In this document: positions 20,955-32,727 of the stretch, in pieces | Numbering within the stretch: position 1 is the first letter of the stretch | Layout: each line of letters starts with the position of its first letter | Notes under the pieces: model-generated | What the model was told of the DNA's origin: nothing | Database searches by the model: none | What the model saw: the letters and a program-made list of their open reading frames with translations, nothing else | Translations under genes and position numbers: made by a program | From: Brugia malayi | Lineage: Eukaryota; Nematoda; Chromadorea; Rhabditida; Onchocercidae | DNA: 64,000 nucleotides | Reading direction: 5' to 3' | Assembly: GCF_000002995.4 (NCBI RefSeq) | Contig: NW_025062479.1 | Span: 22,192,721 to 22,256,720, forward strand

Positions 20955-23900
20955 TTAAATCCTAGCGTCAGCGTCACGACGCCTTTGTTCATATTCTCCA
21001 TCATGTTCTGACGGACTGTTATTCTCCCTAGGAAAAAAAAGAGTAAATAACAAGGTTAAACTGAACCTATTAAAGTAAGACTTAAATTTCTGTATAATGG
21101 AAAGGACAATAAACCTGTAAGTACGACTGAAATTAAAAAAGTACATTCTTGCCCGCTCTAGCACTAATTAATTACATTTCGCAAGGTACTCCTGAAACGA
21201 ACCTATCCCTTTCATTTAAGGCCGCAAGTTCAACAACTTCCATTGGCGCCTGTCGCTGTCGTACCACATCATCTACATCATCATCTGAAATAAAATTGAT
21301 ATCAATAACTGTTACAGATCGGCATAAAAACGAGAGAGTGTTAGCTATGAGATATCTATGAACTAGAAATAGCAATTATGAAAACTCACCGTTTTCAGAA
21401 TCTTCTAAATTCTGCTGATCAACCTGAGGTACTCCACCAACGTTCGGTACTTGTGCTGCATTATCAGCACTTGGCACAGCAGCAGGCCCTGAAGTCTGCT
21501 GAAGTGTGCCTTCCAGTGCATGAGCTTCAGGCTGCGGCTCAAGGAAATCCCAAATAAGTATCGTGTCATCATGGGAAGAAGACACTATTTGAAATTCATC
21601 AAACTGCAGACGAAAAACTCGACCTGTATGCTCCTGAAGTTAAAATATACCATTAGCTACAAAGTTTTTTATAATTTTCGTTAACGGTTAACTATGCTTC
21701 TAAAACATAATATGAGCACAAATCAAACACAGTTATCTTTCATTCCAGATTCTTTCACAACTATATTTCTCAGTTTTCAAAATACCATAGGTAGGCTAAT
21801 TTGTTTCGAAGTATTCATTTTTCTGTATCTAGAATACAACACATATTATATTGAAGCTTCGGAGAAATATGCATCGTGCATCAATAGTGTTTTCCAGCAA
21901 GTTTTAAAAATGCATAGAGCAATGCATAAAGAAAGCACCTTACTTAAATTCACCATTATTTTCATTTTAAATCACTTACCACCAATGTTAATAAGCATAT
22001 ACTATCTGGTGGAGAACGCGGATTCATTGCTGCTTGAAGATCCCAAACTTTGATTCGTCTGAAACTATCGAAATCGAAAAAATACCATACATAGTCAAGA
22101 AACAAACCAAAATACAAATATGACAAGAACATACCCATCATAAGCACCAGAAACAATACGTTTCGAGTCGAATCGAATACAACGAACTAGTTGTTCATGA
22201 CCTTCCAGAACTCTTAGACAAGCGCCTATTTCAATATCCCATAACCTGAATTATTCGAAAAATAACGTAAACACAAAACAAATGTGAATGTTTTTCCCAA
22301 ATAATAAATATTTATCCATTCATTTTTATCGAAACTTTGAAGTGAACCTGATAGTGTTATCACTTGAACCAGACACAACTAGTCGGTCATGATACTGTAA
22401 GCATGCAATGCCTCGTCTATGACCGATCATAGTCCGTACAAATTCACATGTATCAGTGCTCCAAACCTTAAAACGTGAAAAAAAAAAAAATGTAATCTCC
22501 GAACTTTAATAAATAGAAGATCGTAAACTACTTTAAACTTGAAAAACCATACTGCCATTATTAGAAAATTGACGTATCACTTTTAATGTATGACAATATG
22601 TAAAATCAGACTTCATAAAGACAAATTGTTAAGTTTGAGAAAGAATAAAAAGAAGAGTCGGAGCGAAGAACCGCACTGAGAGCAAAAGTTTAATATCACA
22701 AATATCTGTAATAGGAAATCAGTGCTCACTTTAATTGTACGATCACCCGAGGCTGAAACAATATATTTGCTGTCAAAATCTACAACATTAACAGCAGCGC
22801 GATGAGCTACAAGCACACGACGTACGTTGATTTCACGTGGAGAAATCATACCCCAAACTGCTATTGAACGATCCTTAGAACTGAAATATTCACAAATTAC
22901 TGAATATCTCCTGACTGTAAATACCAACAAATTTCCATTGGACGGATTCTAAAATAATTCTATATCGAAAGCGTACCAGGTAACCATCATGCCATTTTGG
23001 AAACGTAAGTGCAAAACTGCTTCAACGTGATGCATCAATGTATGCAGCAGTTCTCCAGTGTGCACATCCCACACTCTACAAACATTTCAAAAATTTAAAG
23101 TTATAAAAACTGAAAAAGTCATAGTAAAAGAAAAAAGAAAGTCAAAAAAAAAAAAAGTTTTATAAAAATTATGATCCCAGATAAAAATAATAAAGACATT
23201 ATGAAATACTTGATAAATGATCAAAATGTTGCGAAGATAGATATCAACACTATCTAAAGAGGAAAAACTTAAATGTGACCAATTGAATTTGAAGCAGAAA
23301 GTAATGTCATAAAGTTGTTAATCTACGATTCAACATGTTGTCTGATCCAACATCAACGAAAAAGTAAAAAATTTGATTTCTCAAATAGTGAACACAAAGT
23401 TAGTACAATGTTTACATGCCTTACTGTAGTATCGCTACTTCCACTAATAATGACTCGATCATCATACTGTAGACAAAGCACCGAGCCAGTGTGTCCACGT
23501 AAAGTTTTCGAACATTGTAAATCTTTTCGCTGCCAGATCTTGATTGTGTGATCTCGTAGTCCCGATATTATTTTATCGTCATCATACTGTAGACAATACA
23601 CACCTAAACAATTTACTATCTTAATGCAGCAGAAAAAAATAAAAGCTTAATAGTCAAAAAAATCTCTAACCAAAAAAAAAAAAAAAAAAAAAAAAGAATT
23701 TTCTGACATATTTTCAATGTCGTAAGCAACAATTTTCACAACCAACACTATAAAGCAACATATGAAGAGTCATAAATGAAGCACCTCTACTAGGTTCTGA
23801 ATGACAAGTAATACGGGATAATACATGCCGTCCATTTTGCCAATTAGATTTGAGAGATTCAATATCTTGATTTATTTTGGGATACAAATTTCTATAAAAA

Positions 23901-26170
23901 TGATGCTGGGCTTCTAGTGAATCTACTGTATTCCTGAAAAAACACGAAGTTTTTTAGCATTAATATTTAAAAAATTAACATAAGGCTAATCAATATTCAA
24001 TTTTCTTCGAATCCACTATTACAAAAAATCCTCTCAGCAAAGTACCAAACTAATATTTTCACGATACAGTGAGTATCCATATGCTTTCATACTATTATAA
24101 ATTTCGGCGAAAAAAAAAAAATCTCTAATCAAACAAACTAAGATATGAGAGGAAATAACCTGAGCTGTTCGATAAGATTAGGAGGATATCCCAAATCTTG
24201 AAATATTAGTGTATGAGCTTTTTCCTTTGAAACAAATAAGAAGTTTCGCCTAAAACCATTATCAGTTGGAAAAGATGAAAAAAAAAAGTGTTTTATCATG
24301 TCCATTAAATACTAGACTGGTTGCCGAACCAAAGAAATTTTAAAATTTCAAGATCGAAAATATTACCATCCACGTTTATCTACTACTCCTTTCCATACCG
24401 GGTCAGTCTGAACGTTTCGTTCAATCAATCGGCGCCACAGCTTTCCGTGCGATATGATTCGCCGCCAAGTACGACTGACTTTTTCACTTGAATTCAGCCA
24501 ACGAGCATCAAGGAACGATAAAACATACCTTGCTAGTCGATCTGAAACAAGACGTCGGTCCCGATATTTCTACATCGAAAACAATCAGATTTTTGAAACA
24601 AAAAATATTATCCACTTTCATCTATAACTGTTCTAGTTTTCTTAGCGATAGGAGTACAAAAAACGGCTAAAATCAGCAGAAACCCCAACAACAAAACCAA
24701 AAGTTCTTTGTCTGGTTTGCGTTCGAAACAAATTTTACAATTTCTCGAAAACACATTTTTTTTTTTTTTTTTTGAAAACCTGGTAAGAAGGCGATGAAAT
24801 CTCGCTGCAAAATAGGTTTCAAAAATGCATCTATTTGTCCGTGTTGATCATGGCACATACTACGGATAAGAGTTTTGACGAAATCCACCTGATCTTGATC
24901 CGTCCAACTGATGAACTTCTGAAAAAATAAATTGTAATAGGTAAAATGCACAAAATCTAGTGCTTCTGTCCTCAAATATACTTTGCATGACAAATGTATA
25001 AATCAAAAGACCTTTCAATTTCATAATCGTAGAAATATTCCAAAGCGTTAACTGGTATAATACCACGGAATTCTTATATTCCCTTTAAGTGAAAGATACA
25101 ACAAAACCATCAAGTATACTATGTAACTTCATACTAATCCTTATAAATTAAAAAAACTAAAAACTGATGCAGTTCTCAAAATAACTCGTGTATCTTAACT
25201 GTTTAATGTAGGAATATGTGAACGCTAAGTACTACTCCATGTTTAAAAAGCACAAATATATTAGTCAAAGCAAGATAAGATGGAAGAATCTTCAACATCT
25301 TTTATTTTATAAAGCACGCTGCAATCGACATGGATCTGAATGCTTTAGTATGCTTCAAATATAAGGTCAATAACTCACTTCTAGTACAGACTGACGCTCG
25401 TTCAGGTAAACTGCACTCAGATTTTTTTCTTTTTCTCTGAGAGAAAGGTCTGCCATAAGTTCAGCTGTTGATTCGCCCTGAAGCGATTCAGGCTGTAACG
25501 AATAAAATGTCAAGAATTTACCATACTCTGAACTCTAGGAGATTTAAATAGACCAAAAGCTGACATAAACAGTAAAAGAAACATTAAACTGGTACTATGT
25601 TCACATACATGAGTCATTCAATATTTACTAACACCCTTGTTTTAAAAATATTCTGACAGATAAAAATCAAACTTTTACAATTAACCTAAGATAATTCTGC
25701 TTTTTATACTAACAGAAAAGGTGCCTCTTCAACGCTGAGTGCTTACTGCTGAATTTACTATATAATTTTTTCTGAGCTGTGCTGCAATAGCTTTACTGTT
25801 AATTTCCACAAAAATTTCCAGGATATCAAATTCTGCATAGACATGAACGCGAAAAACAATATCTTAAAGATATTATTTTATACTTACATATTAGTGTTCA
25901 ACGTGTTTTTATCAAGTTCTATGATATATTATGAATTATAACTTCTTTAGCATTTTAAAAATATTTGGAATGGAAGTGATTACAAAGCATATAAACAAGA
26001 AGCATAAAAAAAGGTCTTTACAGCTAACATGGCTATGTCGAGATGAATCGGTCAGCAATAACTACATCACAAAAAAAGGAAAAAAAAAAGAAAAAACTAA
26101 CGACGACTTCGTCCGAACAACTGTAATGGTCTCCTTGATTGTTAGGAAGTGTATTATTCATCGTTGACAT
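20955..26170 (-). CDS. lin-23: beta-TrCP/LIN-23, F-box WD40 substrate receptor of SCF ubiquitin ligase
   Basis: Fifteen minus-strand exons: 26170-26102, 25492-25379, 24918-24780, 24541-24367, 24249-24160, 23933-23785, 23603-23420, 23075-22977, 22880-22730, 22466-22348, 22245-22135, 22058-21980, 21633-21390, 21284-21203, 21027-20955. They give about 625 residues. In order: a dimerisation (D) domain about 62-105 ([16 protein letters not shown]), an F-box about 108-150, and seven WD repeats about 246-524. The substrate-contact arginines of beta-TrCP sit in conserved contexts ([52 protein letters not shown]). The protein binds SKP1-CUL1 and recognises phosphorylated DSGxxS degrons such as beta-catenin. 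A roughly 100-residue tail (Gln/Pro/Ala-rich, then acidic, then Arg-rich) follows the propeller. One repeat has VWG in place of the usual WD. Upstream of the chosen ATG the frame stays open to the acceptor at 26215, so a longer N-terminus is possible. One intron needs a GC donor (23419). Confidence 0.94.
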
Positions 26171-26214
26171 TGCTATGCTGATTGAAGTTTTTCTTCGTTC
26201 TCGAACACGTGGCC

Positions 26215-26224
26215 CTGAGAAAAA
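26215..26224 (-). promoter_or_regulatory. 3' splice site before LIN-23 start exon (cis or spliced-leader)
   Basis: TTTTTCTCAG on the minus strand ends at 26215, 44 bases before the ATG. No upstream exon was found, which favours trans-splicing, but the open frame between it and the ATG leaves cis-splicing possible. Confidence 0.4.
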
Positions 26225-26347
26225 GAAATATACAACATACTGTTAGAGAATCGAATAGTACACCACAACAAATGACGTCATTCTTGCTATTAAAGCAATT
26301 AAACATGACAATGATAAATTAAAAAGACTAGACAATGATAAATTTTT

Positions 26348-26734
26348 TTGCAAATGCTTACAGTTAGATTAAATCATGAATACACATTGACATCATGTAT
26401 GCCTAGTTATATATTAGATATCCGAACTTTAAGTAGAACTGTTAAAATCACTACTCTACTACCTTCAACTATTACGTTATTACTGATAATGAAAATTTTT
26501 AAAACTCAGCAACTCCCAAATGTTATTTTTCATCAAATACTTATAAACACTCAATTGAAGCTTTTAAAAATTTTTGCATACAATAAGGAAACAACTGGAT
26601 CTAATAACCGGAATACCGGATTAATCTATTACGACACACACACCGAGAAATCCTACTCCCCTCCTACCTATGACATTTCCCTCCATCACTTTCGAATAGA
26701 GACAAAATATGAGACCTGCCTCATCCAACGATAA
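26348..26734 (+). CDS. unassigned 128-codon open frame divergent from LIN-23
   Basis: An uninterrupted single-exon frame from ATG at 26348, unusually long for this AT-rich DNA. It ends with a mixed polar stretch (KSYSPPTYDISLHHFRIETK). No signal peptide, motif or family recognised. It lies in the gap between the divergent LIN-23 and helicase-RBR genes. It may be a real small gene or chance. Confidence 0.2.
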   Translation: MQMLTVRLNHEYTLTSCMPSYILDIRTLSRTVKITTLLPSTITLLLIMKIFKTQQLPNVIFHQILINTQLKLLKIFAYNKETTGSNNRNTGLIYYDTHTEKSYSPPTYDISLHHFRIETKYETCLIQR

Positions 26735-27328
26735 CGCTACAGTTTTTGTAACATAAGATGACAGAACATGCATAATTAGGAGTGAGCAGGATGCTATGCA
26801 AAACAGTTCAGTAGTTTTGAGGAGAGTGTTGAGAAGTAGTGGATTTTTAGTAGTAGATTAACGGTTATCATGATGAATCGATATCATTTCATTTCTTTTC
26901 TCTCGTTCGGATATAGCGGTCACTCTGAAATTTGGTACTATCGGATAGAGAAGTGCGATAATTCACCTTGGAAAGTATTACTTACTTTAACTTTAATACT
27001 TTACTTTACATTTGATAATTTAACATTCAACAATTTGATCATTAGGAATCACCGAAACACTGAATTAATGAATTTGTATTTGCAATGACTTTTCTTTCAA
27101 GCAGAATTAATCCAAAATTCTCAATTACTAATTTCGAGTAGAATGAATGACTACTTTTGTGGTGAGCAATCTTTATTTTTGATGCTTTTCAATTATTTAT
27201 TAAATATGCCAAGCATGCGTCTGTACTTGTAATATTATGTGATCGTCGTTACGAGCAATTCGTTTTTTCTTATTAAAATTAAGTATATACTTCATAAAAT
27301 ATAGACATACATCATTTCTCTATTTCAG
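26735..27328. other. gap before helicase gene; contains dispersed-repeat copy
   Basis: Holds one copy of a diverged repeat (26990-27200) whose partner lies at 43865-44075. The first exon of the helicase gene should also lie here or further left; an ATG at 26870 followed by a weak donor (AGCG|GTCACT) would fit the required phase but is unproven. Confidence 0.4.
26990..27200 (+). repeat. dispersed repeat, copy 1
   Basis: Shares with 43865-44075 the exact blocks TTTGATCATTAGGAATC (27034-27050) and TTATTTTTGATGCTTTTCAA (27173-27192), with diverged but alignable sequence between them, in direct orientation. Confidence 0.6.
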
Positions 27329-29291
27329 ATATTGTGAATCACTTATCGCTTATTAACCAGCAGTCATATTTCATAAATGAAATGAAAGTGGTAAGATTTT
27401 ATTCACCATTTATTTCTCATTCTAAAGCAGAGTAAAGCTGTATTTTTAAATTACTTTACACAAATCAGTCATTTTACTAATTTAATTATAGTCCGTCCGT
27501 AACATATTATGAGCAGATCACGAATCATTCTTTATGTATTTCAACGGTTGTAAGTTTGACTGTTTATTTCAGACTACGAAATCCATTTTGTGTACAGATC
27601 ATGAAATTGCTATTAAAACTCAGCCTTATTCATCAAAAAACAAAGGTCACTATATCTTTTGCTTGAAATTTGTTACAAAATAATGAATTTTAGTCTACTT
27701 TTAATAACTCTGGGATAATCCATATTATATTACTTTAAATAAACTCATTGGATAATTTTACTTATTTTTTAATTACTGGAATTGCACTAGAATTATATTT
27801 AACCAGCTTCTGTTAAGGTTAAGTTTTGATGCGTAAATGCTATACCGTTTTCTGATTTTCCTTCCATAGTAGTATTACAGAATATGGCGAACCTCCTGAC
27901 GTCTTCTGTCTTGATTCATCTTCTATAGAATTTTTGTATTCGATATTTGACAATCGATTTTCTGCCAAAAACAATGCCAGTAGGTTTTTTTTTTTTTTAG
28001 GAATAAAGAGAAGATGTAAGTTTGAAGTGAAGTGTGCCTGTCTTTTCAATGTAATTTAAGATAACTTATTTTTGCACAGTGTGTTCTTTGATGTTTTCTT
28101 AATGCTATTTATTAAAATTTTCTTATTTTGTATTAACTGGTTGTAAAGTACATATAAATTAGAATAATCCTACCATATATGATGCCCAATACCAAAATAT
28201 ATTCAATTCCTTCTGCTGGTTGTTATGTTCTTTAGCTTCCAACTAAAGTTTTTTTTCAGAAACAAATACAAGTGAGTCATGTAAGGTAAATCGCCAAAAT
28301 CAGAAACTGGTTCGTAAAATATTTGATTTTTCTTGAGATTATCGGGCATGCGGCTTGAGATCGAGCATGAATGTTTAGTTTTACAGGTTCCATGTCTGCC
28401 TTGGCAACAGTCTCTACATCGTGTTCGTGGTAGAGTCAAATACCACATAGGAAGACTGACGAATCTTAAGAAAACTATTGGGTCTGACAAGTTGGATGAC
28501 TGTGAGCAAGAAGTGGTTTTTTAATACTTTCATATTTGTTATATTTTTGTGCAGTAAGACCCGATAAATTTTATAGGCTATTTCATGGCCTTCATTTTTT
28601 TTTTCTCAAGTTAGAAAATATAAGGTGACTAATCTATTATTTGAATCCTAAAATTTAGTAATTATTTAGATTTAGAAATTATTTAGTAATTATTTAGATC
28701 TTAAAACAAAATCAGGCAAAAGAAATTTTCAACAAGATACACAACAGACATGTGCAAATGCTGAAAGAACTGCCAAGTGCTGGAGTAGCCGAGTTAGTAA
28801 TTTACTAGAGATAAATTGAATCTTTTGCAGCTAATCAATTTTCTCCTGAAGGTTAAGTTAATTGATGAATGTTCAGTTTTTTTTTGCTATATTTTTTCTG
28901 ATGGCAAACATTGAAATAAGGTGACCTTGTTAGTGGCAGGCATCGATTTTTCCTTGTAGCCTTCCAACTTGTAACCTTTCAAAAGTTTATTTCTTGTGCT
29001 TGGGTTTCTGCAGATGTTGTATAAACAATTTCTTTGCTTGTTTCAGTTTCTCTTTGATTTTCTGTCATAATATTCGAGTGAATGGAGTGCATTTTGTTGC
29101 TTTGTTTTTGTAACGAGATTTTCAACGTTGAAGTAAAACTAGCAGAAGGAAAAACCAAAGAATTTAAAAAACCAACCAAATTTTTGGGAAAAATCTTTTA
29201 ATCCAAAGAAAGAAATTTTAATTGAACCAAATTCAAATAACAATATAATTCTAGCTGAGATGATACTTCCTGAATTCTCTTCTATTGCTAA
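27329..29291 (+). CDS. probable N-terminal exons of the helicase-RBR gene
   Basis: Exons 27329-27390, 27573-27645, 27881-28050, 28387-28515, 28716-28796 and 29146-29291 are separated by introns with usable splice sites, and every junction preserves phase. The last junction (phase 2, donor AA|GTTAGG) reads into the helicase exon at 29543 just before [16 protein letters not shown]. Content: [17 protein letters not shown], a Phe run encoded by 14 thymines (27985-27998), a basic helical stretch ([18 protein letters not shown]) and [20 protein letters not shown]. No domain recognised. Alternative: these exons are a separate upstream gene and the helicase starts at ATG 29547, four bases after an acceptor that could take a spliced leader. 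Several donors here are weak (GTGGTTTTT, AAGTTAGG). Confidence 0.45.
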
Positions 29292-32200
29292 GTTAGGGAA
29301 GAAATGCCATTTCTTTGAAGGTAACATGATTCTTTTTTGGCTGAGATTAACTTCCTTAGCCAGAACAGATTTTTGCTTGGCTTCAAAATACAGATAGATT
29401 TAGATTATGTGTTAGTTGTTTATGATTAAAACTTTATAAATGTTGGATTGTTAAAAAAAATTTTTTTCTCGTATTTTTTATAATTTGTGCATTTAATAGT
29501 CTAAAATAGTGTATAAATATTACATGAATATTAACTATTTAGACTTATGGAACATGAAATAGATCGTTTTGCAAACGGATTGCCGGTGTATAGCATCAGA
29601 GAAGACATCAAGAATATACTGTGCAATGAGGTTGGTGCACATTTTCTGTCTCTTCCGTGATTTTATTTGATTTTTTGTTTTTTAATAGTTTTATTTTTGC
29701 TAGAAATTATGCTAGGAGTAATCTTGTTATCAAAGTTGTTTCAGTGAACAATATTCATATTTGATTATTCTTCTTTTTTTTTTTTTTCAAATTTAATTTG
29801 TTTTAAATCGCAAATTTAGGGAAGAGTATTGCTTATTGTGGCAGGTACTGGTTCAGGTAAAAGTACACAAATTCCGCAGTATTTATTATTCGATGGTATC
29901 ATTGATTCTTCAAAGAAAATTCTGTGTAGTCAACCACGCAAGGTTTTTCCTTTAACATCATTTGTTGGAGTTTTATGTAACGTAAGTGGAATTGCTTTAG
30001 AAAGAAATATAAACATTCTTATAGACTGCTGTACATGAACTAGCCATGAGAGTGAAGAAAGAAACATCACTGAATAATTACTGTTTCGTGAACGTCCCCG
30101 TATATAAAGAAAATGGGTAAGCATTTACATTTTGTTAGGATGGAATAATTTATTACAGCTTACGATTTGTGTATATAATTCAGAGCTTAGTCTTGGTACA
30201 TACTCTTTAAAATGTACTATAATTGTTGATATTTCTTTTCAAACTTCAAATAATTGCATTATGATTATCCCCTTTTATTTCCATATTCAAGTTATCTACA
30301 CCAATTAATATATTTCAGGAATAAACCTAATCTGGATGCAAAAATAAATTTCATAACAGTGAAGCATCTTTTGGATTGCATAAAACAAGATCCTATATTG
30401 TCACAATTTGGATGCGTTGTGATTGATGAAGTTCATGAGAGGACTGTCTATACTGATTTATGTTTAGGATTGATGAAAAAAATACTTAAATTGCGATCGG
30501 ATATGAAATTGGTGAGTTTCGCTAGAAGTTTTATAATGAACTAATAGTTTTCAAGTATTCGCTTCTGTTTTTGAATCCTAATGTGAATAATCTTATTTAG
30601 GTGATAACTTCTGCAACACTAGACCCAGAATTATTATTAAATTATTTCGCCGAGTTCCAAGCAAAAAAGCTAGAAATTCCAGGACATCATTACTCCGTCA
30701 AGATTTGTTACGAGCCACCCTTTTCTAGATGCAAAGGGTTGGTTTAAACATTTTTCACAATCATAAATTACAATATAAATTACAATCATAAATTGTAAAA
30801 GTTAATTTGTACTTTCTAAATTGTCCCTCTTGCACATATTTCGTAGGCATGTGGGTGTCTCCATTAGGTTAACATATGCTTCACAGCGAGCATATAACAT
30901 GTTTTATAAATCACTTCATTATGATTCAGTTTTGTTGCTGTGTATTATTCCACTTATTCCTTTTTTTGGTTCCTTAACTACAAATGTATCTAAGCTTCCA
31001 ACCTTTGACAGATTATTTTTAGTAATTTGATCCAAGCTGTTTCTGATTTTGCTATCTCTTTGGTTAGTCCTTTATAATTTGTTTCTTTTTTTGCAGAACT
31101 AGAACTTTAATACAGGATTATATTGATCGAACAGTGGAAAAAGTAGTAGATATTTGTAAGAGTGAAGCTGAGAAGCAGCCTTTTGAAGAAGATATTGCTT
31201 GGGAAGATAGCTTGGAAATACATGCAGCACACATTATGGCTTTTTTGCCAAAGTAGGACAGTTATTTATTTATTTATTGCTTTTTTTTCGGTACTTTGTG
31301 GATCTAAATTTTTGATGCTTTGTCTAAATTCTATAATTATCCGTGTATTACTCAAAGTTTGATATGTAGTAACTTTTAACTGCTACTTAGGAGTCTAACA
31401 TATGGGTCTAACATAACTTATCTAATTCAAGAATAGCTGCACAGAATTAATCCTGTCCTGAAGAAATGAGTATTTTATGTCCTCAGAAATCTGTTCAGGT
31501 ATTTTGTATTTATTATCTTCTTTCTCTTTGTTTTCGTGCAGTTTCTCTGAAGGTCATTTTTAGTTCTTATGAAACGCTAATAGCTGAAGAACGCCTCTCC
31601 GAGCGACTAGCGGAACTTAAGCACAGTGTGAACGTGAAAATCATGACATTACATGGAAAAATGCCAGATGAAGATCGAATTGAAGTTTTTGCTCCTTTGC
31701 AGCCCGAATATCATCATAAGGTCATTACGCTTTCCAAGCTTTCTTGGTTTATTGTTATTGTCATCTTACAGATGTGCAGTTTTCATCTTTAAAATTTCAT
31801 TGCAGGTTATTTTTGCAACAAATGTCGGTGAAACTTCAATTACTATTCCAGGTGTTCGGTACATTGTAGATTGTGGCTTAGCGAAGGTATGCGTATTTCC
31901 TTATTTTTATTTCTTTTCAAAGTCCAAATGTTTACAATTTTAAGAGAGAAAAGATGAGAATCGATTTTTTCGACTTCCTGTTATGTATATTCCTGCAAGT
32001 GATTACTTGTATTCAGGTGAAAAAGTATGATACTATAAAACGAAAATATGTCCTAGAACTGAGTTTGATATCGAAGTCTGCAGCAGAACAACGGACTGGA
32101 AGAGCTGGGAGAACAGCACCAGGTTTTAGATTTTTTTATTTAGAAATATCTTCTGAACATTTGGAAGAGGGATGTAGTCTGAAGTCACACGTTTCAAATT

Positions 32201-32696
32201 TTTCTAATTGATAGAATTAGGATCAAATTAAAATAAGACTTACGAGGTGTCCATCGGGTATGGGCGTATGAGGTAGAGAAAAAAAATGGTGTTCTTGAAT
32301 AAGCTGAAGAAAAGTGATTCAAAAATTAGCTTATTAATTCTAACTGCTTAGGTTTGATTAATTTACATAAGGAATAAAAACGATTAGTTTTATCTAAACT
32401 TATCTTAAAGAGAGATGTAATATTTACTTAGCTTTCTTTGAATAACATCTGTTATGGTCGGTACAGTGTAACTAAATTTTGCTTAGGAATTTGTTATCGT
32501 CTTTACTCGAAAGAGCAGTATGAGGAAATGGAATCCAGAAACGTTCCAGAGATCCTTCTTACCAACCTTAATGAAGCAGTATTGCATATGATAGCAGCTG
32601 GTGTTATGGACCCAACGGAATTTGATTTTGTTGAAAAACCGAATTCAGGAGTTTTGATGCATTCGATGTCACTTTTGAGGTGTGATTTTTAAAACA

Positions 32697-32727
<31 letters not shown>

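Noticed and set aside
21694..22053. 119-codon plus-strand open frame
   Set aside because: Lies antisense to an intron and exon of LIN-23; a shadow of the coding strand.
28797..28851. A 34-base intron followed by a 7-codon exon (LINFLLK) in the helicase N-terminal region
   Set aside because: The intron would be shorter than credible for nematodes; a direct junction to 29146 keeps phase.
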